This document shows, piece after piece, positions 19,327 through 26,425 of a stretch of 64,000 nt of DNA. The DNA is taken from positions 2,790,001 to 2,854,000 of the forward strand of contig OY970367.1 in the NCBI GenBank assembly GCA_963718635.1. Reading direction: 5' to 3'. Positions within the stretch are counted from its first letter, which is position 1; each line of letters opens with the position of its first letter. Origin of the DNA: JAIOQJ01 sp963718635. Its GTDB lineage: Bacteria; Planctomycetota; Planctomycetia; Gemmatales; Gemmataceae. The notes beneath the pieces are model-generated. The model worked only from the letters and a program-made list of their open reading frames with translations, made no database searches and was not told the origin of the DNA. The position numbers and the translations under genes are program-made.

Positions 19327-19514
19327 ATTTCGTGAAGCCGCGACGTGCAGGGCTTCCGGAGCGGAGCGCGCTCAGCTCACGAATGCGGCCTGACGTTATC
19401 CGGATAGGCCGCTTAGACGGTGGCCTATCCCGGCAATCGGGACCGCGATTCGGTTGGCTCTAAGGTCTTGCGGGATAAACAGTTTGGGTATCCGAACTGT
19501 CTGGCTGACACAAC

Positions 19515-19573
19515 ACGATAGGCCGCATACAATCTTTCCAGGATGTTCCCGGCAAAGCGGCCCAATCACTGTT
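19515..19573 (+). other. attI-like site, copy 1
   Basis: A 59-base sequence (ACGATAGGCCGCATACAATC.., ending CCAATCACTGTT) recurs at 21317-21375 with about three mismatches. The two copies diverge exactly after GTT, where integron recombination (G/TTRRRY) would join a cassette. It sits between the intI remnant and the first cassette gene. The attI assignment is inference. Confidence 0.6.
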
Positions 19574-19619
19574 CCGCAGCGGAGAGCCGCCTGGTGTTCC
19601 GAGTTTCAAGGAGATCGAA

Positions 19620-20573
19620 ATGAGCCAACAACAACGCACAAGTCTCGTGGGGTTCCTTTTATTGGCGTTGCCGTGCTGGTCGGCATGGGGTGCGGTTCCG
19701 GGTCAGTTCGCTCAGTACTCCATCTGGATCGTCAAGGTTTCGACCGACGCCCGTGCCACCGGCTACGAGGTGGTTGACGGAGCCACGACCGAAGACGAGG
19801 CCAGCCAGAAGTTGGCCAAATGGAACAAGACAACAAAGTCGAGTGATCCATTCTTTTACGAAACGAAGCGAAACCCAGACTTCACCGGAAATTCACGCCC
19901 AACTTTACCCGCTCAAGTCCCTCAATCAGCTACGAAACCAACCGTAATCGCCGCGCCACCCGTCATCAAGACCGTCGATCCCGGCGACATCAAGTTAAGC
20001 GGGAAGGTCAAACCTTTGGCTGGCATGACCGGAACAGGCACCATCGGCGATTCGAAAGTGACGGTCGAGTTCAGTGGAGAGGGAGAGAAGGGTGAATTCG
20101 TCGTAACTGGCGAACTGGAAGGGAAGGGAAAGTGGGTACAACTTGGGCCATTCGTAACCATGGAGACGGCGAGGGCAAAGTTAGAGGGCAAACTCGACGG
20201 CGATATGCTTAAGGGTAGCCGGACCCTGAAAGGAGGAGGTGCTAAGGACGAATGGAGTTTGTCCCTGTTCAATCGAGTGAATAAGCTTGCTGGCAGTGTG
20301 TGGGATGCCTCCACTCTTTCCAGCTACGGAGGAGAGCTCCGCTTTGATAAGGATGGCAAGACTGTAACACACGCTACGAAAGGCTGGGAGGGAATTCATC
20401 CGGCCGCCACCTATATTGGCACATACACAATCGATGGTGATAATGTAATTATAAATATTGAGTATCGATTTAAAACTAAATACACAGGAGTAATTAAGCA
20501 GAATGAAATTACCGGGACGAGAAAAGCAGAGGGGTTCGATTTTACGTCTAAATGGTATGTGGAACGGCGATAA
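19620..20573 (+). CDS. Secreted hypothetical protein (first cassette position)
   Basis: A 317-residue protein with a clear signal peptide (RTSLVGFLLLALPCWSAWG-A). After a linker rich in Pro and Thr, residues 120-220 are rich in alternating beta-type sequence (IKLSGKVKPLAGMTGTGTIG; VTVEFSGEGEKGEFVVTGEL). The C-terminal part (about 225-317) resembles a small lipocalin-like or META-like barrel (AGSVWDASTLSSYGGELRFD, NVIINIEYRFKTKYTGVI), but no family is secure. A purine-rich RBS (AAGGAGAT) lies about 7 bases before ATG. It lies between an attI-like site and the first attC. Confidence 0.7.
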   Translation: MSQQQRTSLVGFLLLALPCWSAWGAVPGQFAQYSIWIVKVSTDARATGYEVVDGATTEDEASQKLAKWNKTTKSSDPFFYETKRNPDFTGNSRPTLPAQVPQSATKPTVIAAPPVIKTVDPGDIKLSGKVKPLAGMTGTGTIGDSKVTVEFSGEGEKGEFVVTGELEGKGKWVQLGPFVTMETARAKLEGKLDGDMLKGSRTLKGGGAKDEWSLSLFNRVNKLAGSVWDASTLSSYGGELRFDKDGKTVTHATKGWEGIHPAATYIGTYTIDGDNVIINIEYRFKTKYTGVIKQNEITGTRKAEGFDFTSKWYVERR

Positions 20574-20700
20574 ATAACCGCGCAATGCCAAGTGGGCTTC
20601 TTGGAATGACTTCCAAAACAATGATAACTACTTGGTCGCGGGTCGGAAAAGGGGGTCGGGAGGTTGGGAGGTCGGGAGTCGATTCCGGATAACAATCATC

Positions 20701-20797
20701 GCCGAACCAGCGATGAAGCTGACCGGGGTTGCCATCCTGGGTCGCGCGGCATGAAGGTCCTGCAGGCGGCCCCGGCAGCTTATCCTTGTCGTTCGGC
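20701..20797 (+). repeat. attC-like site 1 (type A)
   Basis: Starts GCCGAAC, ends GTTCGGC. Inner stem AAGCTG-A-CCGGGG.. pairs with CCCCGG-CAGCTT, leaving the first A unpaired. This is the prototype of the five type A sites in the window. Confidence 0.85.
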
Positions 20798-20829
20798 TTC
20801 ACGACGATAACTTACAAAAGGAGGTTTCT

Positions 20830-21195
20830 ATGCTGATGCTCTCGCTTGAAGTGTGGTTCACGACAACCACCGCGAACAAGCACGACAGCGATGAGATTTA
20901 CATCGAGATCTGGGGCAATGGCGGCGCTCAACGTCTGACTGGTGCGACCATTCCAGGAGGAAATGAGTGGGGAAGGCACTCCGTCTGCGGACCTTTCGGA
21001 CTCTGGCTGCAGCATCCGGCTGAGAGCCGAGGCTTGCAACTCGCGGTCGGCAAGTCAGGGACAGATGAATGGGGCTTCGACGTACGAGCGGTAGGGCATA
21101 GCGCGAATGGGTCCGCCAAGGATCTGCTTCCGGGAGGAAGCAGCGGTCATTTCGGCGACCAGCCCGGAAGCACTCGCTTCAATTTAGGTGACTGA
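20830..21195 (+). CDS. Hypothetical cassette protein, beta-sandwich (PLAT-like?)
   Basis: A 121-residue protein preceded by a strong RBS (AAAAGGAGG). The sequence SLEVWFTTTTANKHDSDEIY followed by GPFGLWLQHPAESRGLQLAV and DEWGFDVRAVG is rich in aromatic beta-strand segments and recalls PLAT/LH2 domains, but this is only a resemblance. It follows the first attC and precedes a REP array. Confidence 0.6.
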   Translation: MLMLSLEVWFTTTTANKHDSDEIYIEIWGNGGAQRLTGATIPGGNEWGRHSVCGPFGLWLQHPAESRGLQLAVGKSGTDEWGFDVRAVGHSANGSAKDLLPGGSSGHFGDQPGSTRFNLGD

Positions 21196-21202
21196 AGGGC
21201 GG

Positions 21203-21308
21203 GCGGAAAAGGGGACGGGCGGAAAAGGGGGGCGGAAAAGGGGAGGGCGGAAAAGGGGACATTCATGTTTATGCGTAAGAGCTCGATAAAGATGAATATC
21301 CCCTTTTT
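21203..21308. repeat. GGGCGGAAAAGGGG direct repeats plus REP hairpin
   Basis: GGCGGAAAAGGGG occurs four times in tandem (21203-21258). The last copy forms the left arm of a hairpin: AAAAGGGGACATTCAT pairs with ATGAATATCCCCTTTT, loop GTTTATGCGTAAGAGCTCGA. Same family as the hairpins at 31037 and 33467 and the half copy beside the RAYT gene. Confidence 0.8.
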
Positions 21309-21316
21309 GCCTTGAT

Positions 21317-21375
21317 ACGATAGGCCGCATACAATCTTGCCAGGATGTTCCCGGCTAAGCAGCCCAATCACTGTT
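21317..21375 (+). other. attI-like site, copy 2
   Basis: Second copy of the 59-base sequence seen at 19515-19573, again ending CACTGTT, here followed by ATGC instead of CCGC. It lies directly after the REP hairpin and before the broken Imm22 cassette. Confidence 0.6.
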
Positions 21376-21449
21376 ATGCGAGGGAGGGCGCGGCGGATGG
21401 GCGTGCAGACCGACGTGGTGATCGCCGACCTGCAGCGGACGGCGGGGGC

Positions 21450-21791
21450 ATGAATCGTTTCTGGGACTACCGGCCGCTTCCGCTCCTTCGAGGACATGCG
21501 TCGCTTTATCGACGAGACGTACACCGACGATGGCGACGGCATTCCTTCACCATTCATCCGAGAAGTCGGCCTCCCGGACACGAACCGGGGTGCATCGAGG
21601 CCCTCCACTCAGAGAACCCGATCGATGTGGCGGATCTCCTGTCTGGGGCGTCATGGTCGAATGAATGGGAGCGTCGCGTGAATATCCCTGGAGTGGCCGA
21701 CTCCGCGATCTGCGTCTTCGAGCCGAATTCCCTTCGGAATCCGCAAGGCTGCTCGCTTGATTACCCGGGTGCCTTCGAGTATGTGCCGTAA
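21450..21791 (+). pseudogene. Immunity protein 22 (Imm22)-like cassette, frameshifted
   Basis: One frame (about 21455-21590) reads GRFRSFEDMRRFIDETYTDD then GDGIPSPFIREVGLPDTNRG; the next frame takes over at about 21590 with GCIEALHSENPIDVADLLSG and continues through SWSNEWERRVNIPGVADSAI to a stop at 21791. Together they follow the Imm22 pattern (F-S-E-E..Y-DGD-IPS-F..). Imm22 proteins neutralise polymorphic toxins; orphan immunity genes are common integron cargo. The start is also damaged: the frame before GRF meets a TGA at the expected ATG. Decayed or mis-sequenced. Confidence 0.65.
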
Positions 21792-21799
21792 AGGGCGCC

Positions 21800-21899
21800 G
21801 CCTAACCTTGCGCTGCAGCGGACCCCGGCACGGGCCGCACTCAATCTTCTACCAAGCTTGGTGGTCGTGGCCGAGTCCGCTGAGCTTGGGCGGTCCGGC
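21800..21899 (+). repeat. attC-like site 2 (type B)
   Basis: Starts with the canonical GCCTAAC and ends GGTCCGGC. The arms GCTGCAGCGGA and TCCGCTGAGC pair imperfectly. It begins nine bases after the Imm22 stop codon. The minus-strand site at 61991-62090 has the same arm sequences. Confidence 0.7.
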
Positions 21900-21917
21900 C
21901 AAGAGAGGGCTTTGGCT

Positions 21918-22190
21918 GTGGACTACACGCAGCGATACAGTGAGCTTCGCACTGCTGGAAGTGATCGCGACCTGGCACTTGTCGTCCTCCGTCGTGAGGG
22001 CGCGAGGTTCATCCAATGCATCAACGCGGTTCACGATGTGGATGGCCTCTCGGTTGGTCAATGTAAGTTGGCCGTTCATCAGTCCCCAGCTTGGTCGGAC
22101 GAGTTTCAGTCTCGTGAAGCGTTCTGGGACGAGTTGATGCAATTGTTGGAGCAAAAGGCCGAACTAGTCGCTGCACCTGACCACCGTTAA
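21918..22190 (+). CDS. Hypothetical cassette protein
   Basis: A 90-residue protein from a GTG (MDYTQRYSELRTAGSDRDLA; LMQLLEQKAELVAAPDHR at the end). An open frame extends 20 codons upstream through the attC and is rejected. The last 11 codons are inside the next attC, as is frequent for cassettes. No domain recognised; alpha/beta composition. Confidence 0.6.
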   Translation: MDYTQRYSELRTAGSDRDLALVVLRREGARFIQCINAVHDVDGLSVGQCKLAVHQSPAWSDEFQSREAFWDELMQLLEQKAELVAAPDHR

Positions 22191-22248
22191 TATTCTGGCG
22201 GGGTTTCCCTGGTCGTCATTCCGGCGGCAGGTGAGCTTGGCGTTCGGC
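22159..22248 (+). repeat. attC-like site 3 (type C)
   Basis: GCCGAAC at the left lies inside the preceding gene; GTTCGGC at the right. Arms GCACCTGACC and GGCAGGTG pair with the extra A unpaired. 90 bases. Confidence 0.78.
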
Positions 22249-22436
22249 AGCAAAACTCGGAGGCCCCCGTATGCCCTCGTCTCTTGCCCTACAATGCGGA
22301 CAGGGCAGTTCTCAGACAATCCGGGAGAAGGAAAAGGTGAAATTCTACTCTTTCGGAAGGACACGGATCCGACAGCGGTTGCTTCGGATGAGCGAAGAGG
22401 CAAACAGCCCGGATCGAATTACACCAGGAAAATATC

Positions 22437-22859
22437 ATGTCTAAACGAAGTGATGACTACACCAAGCAAATCAACGATCTGGTGGCAGTGTTTCGGGCGG
22501 CGACCGATGGCACTGAATGGGTCATTCTCGTCGAAGCAAAAGTGATGCGGGACGAAGACGAACACAACGTCAAAGTCCCAACGCTCACACTCCAGAAGGG
22601 ACCCACACGACTATACCTTGATCCAACGGGTTACGACATCCCGGGCGCAGAGGGCGTGGCAGACCTGTACCTCATGCCGAGCGGCGAGCCCATGGCTTCA
22701 CTCTACCGTGAAGCGGACGGATGGAAGATCCATTCGCCGTTCCCATCAGAAGTAATGACCATGGCAAAGCCAAAAGAGTGGGGTCGGGCAAAAGCTGACG
22801 ATAAATCGATACGGGCTGTGTTGGAGGCGATTGTCAAGAATGGCGCATCAAAGATTTGA
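22437..22859 (+). CDS. Hypothetical protein, first gene of a two-gene cassette
   Basis: A 140-residue protein (MSKRSDDYTKQINDLVAVFR; ADLYLMPSGEPMASLYREAD; ends AVLEAIVKNGASKI). It has no recognised domain. Its 3' end overlaps the start of a HEPN-like gene by 20 bases, so the two are translationally coupled. The layout suggests an antitoxin or partner role, but that is inference only. Confidence 0.65.
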   Translation: MSKRSDDYTKQINDLVAVFRAATDGTEWVILVEAKVMRDEDEHNVKVPTLTLQKGPTRLYLDPTGYDIPGAEGVADLYLMPSGEPMASLYREADGWKIHSPFPSEVMTMAKPKEWGRAKADDKSIRAVLEAIVKNGASKI

Positions 22860-23337
22860 CTGGTGGCGTTACATCAACGATGTCGGTATTGAATTTGAAG
22901 CGTCGAAAGTAGCCGTCGCTCGACTTACCGACCAAGTCCGACTGAACGCAAATGCGCTGGTCGATGAACCCAGAGCTAGAGACGGACTTGCACGCGCGTC
23001 GAGGAACCTCGAAGGAACGTATTTAGTCCGCATCTTTGCAGCGTTCGAGGCTGCCTTGCGGTCCTACGAGAGATGGTGGCACCCGGACCGGGAGTACCGA
23101 GTGGACGCGTCGCAGATGATCGACGAAATTGGGGCGAGATATGCTGAAAATGTCCCACGGTTGCATAAGCGTGTCATTGGCACGCAGATTCGCGAGAGAG
23201 TCCATCGCGTTCGTCGTTCCCGCAATTATTGGGCACATGATGATGCCGATGCAGTTGAAACGCCGATGTCCTTTGAACAAGCCAAAGGTTCTCTGCTCGA
23301 TTATATCGATAAAATGCCGCTCGAATGGGGTGATTGA
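22840..23337 (+). CDS. HEPN-domain-like protein
   Basis: A 165-residue, largely helical protein. Near the C terminus it has RRSRNYWAHDDAD, an R-N-x3-H (Rx4H) motif of the HEPN superfamily, preceded by helices typical of the fold (FAAFEAALRSYERWW; RYAENVPRLHKRVIGTQIRE). Active HEPN proteins with this motif are RNases, often toxins of TA or Abi systems. It shares a cassette with an upstream partner of unknown type, unlike the common MNT partner. ATG at 22840 is chosen because it overlaps the partner; the family call rests on the motif and predicted helices. Confidence 0.7.
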   Translation: MAHQRFDWWRYINDVGIEFEASKVAVARLTDQVRLNANALVDEPRARDGLARASRNLEGTYLVRIFAAFEAALRSYERWWHPDREYRVDASQMIDEIGARYAENVPRLHKRVIGTQIRERVHRVRRSRNYWAHDDADAVETPMSFEQAKGSLLDYIDKMPLEWGD

Positions 23338-23418
23338 TGTTTAGTGGAAAAGGTTAACTTGGGCAGAAAAGAGTGCTCTGCTCCAATGAGGTGAGCCGGA
23401 CGGGCCTCCGCTAGCCCA

Positions 23419-23516
23419 CGCCGCACAAGGCGTTGCACCTGACGGCGGCGGCATGTAGGCTTTTCAGGGTTCAACGTCTCACGGGCCGCCGCGGCAGGTG
23501 AACTTTTGCGTTCGCT
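23419..23516 (+). repeat. attC-like site 4 (type C)
   Basis: Inner arms GCACCTGACGGCGGCGGC and GGCCGCCGCGGCAGGTG. Right end GTTCGCT; the left end (CGCCGCAC) has diverged from GCCGAAC. Loop CATGTAGGCTTTTCAGGG is shared in part with type B sites. Confidence 0.72.
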
Positions 23517-23536
23517 GCACAAAACCGAGACGCTCC

Positions 23537-24229
23537 ATGGGCTACCTCATCACGGCTCACGTGTTCCGCGAGAAACCGGACGTCTCTCGACTCACCGGGT
23601 TGCCGAAGTCCATCGGTTATCGCGTCTACCTGCACCGTGCCGCGAACCTGTACCGCTTGGACAACTTTCGTCCCGCAAAGGTGCCGCAGTACCCGTTTCA
23701 AACCTTGCTGCCGTCGGCTGATATCCCGTTGGAACTTCCGCCAGGCTTGGAGACTCTCGAACGGCTTTACTCGCGGCTTGGCCCTTTGAATCTCGTTAAC
23801 GGCTTCAAAAAGTCCTACATCAACGCCACGCAGCTGCTCAACCGGCTGCTTCAAGTGCCCGTTTTCTCATTTGCGTCGAACGACGACGATCTCGACTTCA
23901 CATGTTCCGCGGCCAACGAAGCGCTCAGCCGATTGAAGTGCCGGTGCGGTGATCTTGTGATCTCCTACGATAACAAAAGGGTTCAAGTTGCGCCCCTGGT
24001 GCCCGAGGCCGAAGAGGATGAGGATCTTCTTACTGACACCGCCGCCCTGAAATCGGCGCTGCCCGAATTGGAAATTCTCCCTCGCGACACGCCGTGGAAT
24101 ACGCAGTTGCATTGCATCGCCATGGAAGAGTTGCAGAGGTTCTCCGGCATCAAGGAAATGATCTTGGGCTTGGGCAGCTTTGATCGGCCGGAAGACGAGT
24201 CCGAGTGGCAACTCGTCGCCTCGCGGTAA
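23537..24229 (+). CDS. Hypothetical cassette protein
   Basis: A 230-residue soluble protein starting MGYLITAHVFREKPDVSRLT. It contains NGFKKSYINATQLLNRLLQV, an acidic stretch LVPEAEEDEDLL and a C-terminal FSGIKEMILGLGSFDRPEDE. No domain recognised. ATG at 23537 is preferred over an open extension into the attC. It is the largest unknown protein among the attC-delimited cassettes, bounded by sites on both sides. Confidence 0.65.
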   Translation: MGYLITAHVFREKPDVSRLTGLPKSIGYRVYLHRAANLYRLDNFRPAKVPQYPFQTLLPSADIPLELPPGLETLERLYSRLGPLNLVNGFKKSYINATQLLNRLLQVPVFSFASNDDDLDFTCSAANEALSRLKCRCGDLVISYDNKRVQVAPLVPEAEEDEDLLTDTAALKSALPELEILPRDTPWNTQLHCIAMEELQRFSGIKEMILGLGSFDRPEDESEWQLVASR

Positions 24230-24233
24230 GTGC

Positions 24234-24332
24234 AGCGAACAAACGGATGAAGCTGACCGGGGCCGCCATCCTGGTTTCGCGCGGCATGAAGGTCTTCCAG
24301 GCGGCCCCGGCAGCTTATCCTTATCGTTCGGC
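24234..24332 (+). repeat. attC-like site 5 (type A)
   Basis: AGCGAAC .. GTTCGGC. Stem AAGCTG-A-CCGGGGCCGCC against GGCGGCCCCGG-CAGCTT is a perfect 17-base stem with one unpaired A, the clearest structure of the set. It begins four bases after the preceding stop. Confidence 0.88.
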
Positions 24333-24347
24333 GATGAGGGTGCACCG

Positions 24348-24719
24348 ATGGACGAGGCGCTACCAACCGATGTTGTCGAGCAACTTCGCCGCGATTTCGG
24401 CAACCGCGCTGAAGCCGTCAGTGCTTTGTTGCTAGCGCGCCGCCGGCTCGGCAGTTCCGACTATATCGGCGACCGGCTGGTCCGGTGCATTGTGTTCACG
24501 GCTCACGGAGACGAGACGCGGGTGCCGTTGTTGATCGAGCTGGAACGGCAAGACTTCCGGGATCTCATCATGGCGGCGGAGTACGACGCGATCGGAATGC
24601 GTCGCCTGTGGGACTTCAACCGCCCGTTCCGGAGCGCACACATCGCCGAACTAGGCGAGGCACCTGACCTGCCCTATAGGCTGATTCCGGGTTCAGCGTC
24701 CATGGGCCGCGGCGGCTGA
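24348..24719 (+). CDS. Hypothetical cassette protein
   Basis: A 123-residue protein (MDEALPTDVVEQLRRDFGNR; LLARRRLGSSDYIGDRLVRC; LERQDFRDLIMAAEYD). It resembles small helical proteins often found next to SMI1/KNR4-type cassettes but cannot be assigned. Its last 25 codons are formed by the following attC. ATG lies just after the type A attC end. Confidence 0.62.
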   Translation: MDEALPTDVVEQLRRDFGNRAEAVSALLLARRRLGSSDYIGDRLVRCIVFTAHGDETRVPLLIELERQDFRDLIMAAEYDAIGMRRLWDFNRPFRSAHIAELGEAPDLPYRLIPGSASMGRGG

Positions 24720-24734
24720 GCTGGGTCGTTATGC
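24645..24734 (+). repeat. attC-like site 6 (type B/C hybrid)
   Basis: GCCGAAC (24645-24651) .. GTTATGC (24728-24734). The left arm GGCACCTGACC is type C, while the right arm GCGGCGGCTGAGCTGGGTC is type B, so the arms pair poorly; a recombined or decayed site. Confidence 0.62.
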
Positions 24735-24755
24735 GGCTTGACGAATTGACGTACT

Positions 24756-25232
24756 ATGGAACTGCCTCTCGGAATCACTGGTCAGCAGGGTCGCAACGAT
24801 CCAGCACCGGAATTGCCTTTTACCGACTTGAAGGCGTTTCGTTCCCATTGTCATCATGCGGCACAAGTAAACGGCGCGACGGTTCAGATGATTCGAGATC
24901 CGTTTGAGGGCGGCAGCCCAAGCAACTATGCAGTAGCTCGCATCCAATTTTCCGATAATGTGGTGCTGGTGCTTGTCAACCAGGTTCGTCCGATAATTGC
25001 GTTTGCAAAATCCTCATCGGTTGAGTGGCAGGTTACATTCGAGTACATTGATTGTCCGAAATTGGCGGATGCATTCCTTGAAGTCGGCGAATACACTGTT
25101 GCTGCCGGCGAAGAATTGAGTCGTCCGCTGCTTCGAGAGATGTGCGAAAACCTGTCGCCGAGAGAAAAGCAGTGCGTGCGCTACTATCGACCGGCGAGAG
25201 TCGGCGATGTGATTTTCAATTACTGGGATTAA
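24756..25232 (+). CDS. Hypothetical cassette protein
   Basis: A 158-residue protein (MELPLGITGQQGRNDPAPEL; YAVARIQFSDNVVLVLVNQV; YRPARVGDVIFNYWD at the end). The ending VGDVIFNYWD recalls small immunity-like or NTF2-sized proteins, but no family is recognised. ATG start 22 bases after the attC end. Confidence 0.62.
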   Translation: MELPLGITGQQGRNDPAPELPFTDLKAFRSHCHHAAQVNGATVQMIRDPFEGGSPSNYAVARIQFSDNVVLVLVNQVRPIIAFAKSSSVEWQVTFEYIDCPKLADAFLEVGEYTVAAGEELSRPLLREMCENLSPREKQCVRYYRPARVGDVIFNYWD

Positions 25233-25256
25233 CAGGGCTCAGCGTCTGGTGAATAC

Positions 25257-25356
25257 GCCGCAAAAAAACCGATGAAGCTGACCGGGGCGCCATACTAGTT
25301 TCGCGCGGCATGAAGGTTTTGCAGGCGGCCCTGGCAGATGATCCTTATCGTTCGGC
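25257..25356 (+). repeat. attC-like site 7 (type A)
   Basis: GCCGCAA .. GTTCGGC, with arms GAAGCTGACCGGGGCGCC and GGCGGCCCTGGCAG. The right arm has GATGATCC where others have CTTATCC, so pairing is slightly weaker. Confidence 0.8.
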
Positions 25357-25374
25357 GGCAGGAGGGGCGAACCT

Positions 25375-25776
25375 ATGCGGTTGTCTTTGCTCTTTACTTT
25401 GTTCCTTGCAGCGATCGCGGGGTGCAGTCAGTCCACCACCACGCAAACTGCACCTGCAAATGGTCCCAAGCCGGAGGGTCGGATGGTCATCAAGCCCGGC
25501 GGCGTCTATTCATGCAAGAGCGGCGATGGCGACTTTAGCATCGTCAAAGTGCTTGTCTTTAAAGATGGTGCCGTTCACGCCTGCTTGCACGAGAACCGCT
25601 TCAAGGAGCGGCCGACCACCATGGACCCGAAGGAGCTACAAGTCGCCATCGGGCACGTACCGCTCGCCGAGGATGGATTCCGCAATTGGGAGCCAGTATT
25701 GTTGCTGGAGCAGCCTGTCACCGACGATGAATTGGAAGGGTATCGTATCTGGCGAGATCATAGCAAGAGCCGTTGA
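25375..25776 (+). CDS. Small lipoprotein (cassette)
   Basis: A 133-residue protein with a signal peptide and lipobox, RLSLLFTLFLAAIAGC, so it is probably a lipid-anchored envelope protein. Mature part: KPGGVYSCKSGDGDFSIVKV, VHACLHENRFKERP, ending DDELEGYRIWRDHSKSR. RBS GGAGG is 9 bases before ATG. No domain recognised; the 'IVKVL..HACLHENRFKERP' pattern recurs in small planctomycete and proteobacterial lipoproteins, from memory only. Confidence 0.7.
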   Translation: MRLSLLFTLFLAAIAGCSQSTTTQTAPANGPKPEGRMVIKPGGVYSCKSGDGDFSIVKVLVFKDGAVHACLHENRFKERPTTMDPKELQVAIGHVPLAEDGFRNWEPVLLLEQPVTDDELEGYRIWRDHSKSR

Positions 25777-25897
25777 GTGATAGTTCGGCGGCGCGTCCCC
25801 GAAGTTGAAAATCCAACAACAAGAAGCCACAGCGGTAGAATGTCGGGGCGTGAAACACAAGCGAGTCGCAGCGGTCCACACGAGCCCGTGTCGCGCC

Positions 25898-25991
25898 GCC
25901 GAACAAATCGCTCAAGCTGACCGCCGCCACAACGTCGGGGTGTGGAACCAAAGTCTTCTTAGGCGGCGGCAGCTTAGCTCAATCGTTCGGC
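25898..25991 (+). repeat. attC-like site 8 (type A variant)
   Basis: GCCGAAC .. GTTCGGC. Arms CAAGCTGACCGCCGCC and GGCGGCGGCAGCTTAG again leave one A unpaired. The stem body differs from the other A sites while the pairing is kept, i.e. covariation. Confidence 0.85.
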
Positions 25992-26007
25992 GGCGGAGGG
26001 CGCGGCG

Positions 26008-26298
26008 GTGGAATGGTACGAGCCGGCCGAACCGACGCCCCGCCAGCAGTGCCCGTGCTGCGGTTACGTCACCCTGCCCGAGCGGGGCATGAGCCTAATC
26101 TGCAAGGTGTGCTTCTGGGAGGACGACGCCTTCGTCGGCGACCTGACGGACGAGCCGTCCGTGTGCAACCACATGACGTTGCGGCAGGGGCGGGCCAACT
26201 TCGCGTCGTTCGGGGCGTGTGACCGCGAGATGCTCAAGCACGTGGTTCCAGTCGCCGAGCGGGCGCGGTACGATCAGCGCTCGCTGCCGCCGGGGTAG
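26008..26298 (+). CDS. Cysteine-rich CPCC protein
   Basis: A 96-residue protein of the Cys_rich_CPCC family: QQCPCCGYVTLPERG followed by ICKVCFWEDDAF gives a zinc-ribbon-like four-cysteine site, then LRQGRANFASFGAC. Members are frequent in cassette arrays and near SMI1/KNR4 genes; function is unknown. GTG start at 26008 gives MEWYEPAEP, lying 17 bases after an attC end. Confidence 0.85.
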   Translation: MEWYEPAEPTPRQQCPCCGYVTLPERGMSLICKVCFWEDDAFVGDLTDEPSVCNHMTLRQGRANFASFGACDREMLKHVVPVAERARYDQRSLPPG

Positions 26299-26305
26299 CC
26301 CGGAC

Positions 26306-26402
26306 GCCGGACCAGGCGCTGCTGCCGACCGGCAGGTCATGTAGGCTTTCTTAGGTTCGTAGCTCACTCGGCCCCCGCCGCTGCTGAGCTGGGTCGTTCG
26401 GC
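26306..26402 (+). repeat. attC-like site 9 (type B)
   Basis: GCCGGAC .. GTTCGGC. Right arm CGGCCCCCGCCGCTGCTGAG and left arm GCTGCTGCCGACCGGC pair partly; loop ATGTAGGCTTTCTTAGG is shared with sites 10 and 14. Confidence 0.8.
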
Positions 26403-26425
26403 CGTCGTAGCTGGTGGGTGTGCTC

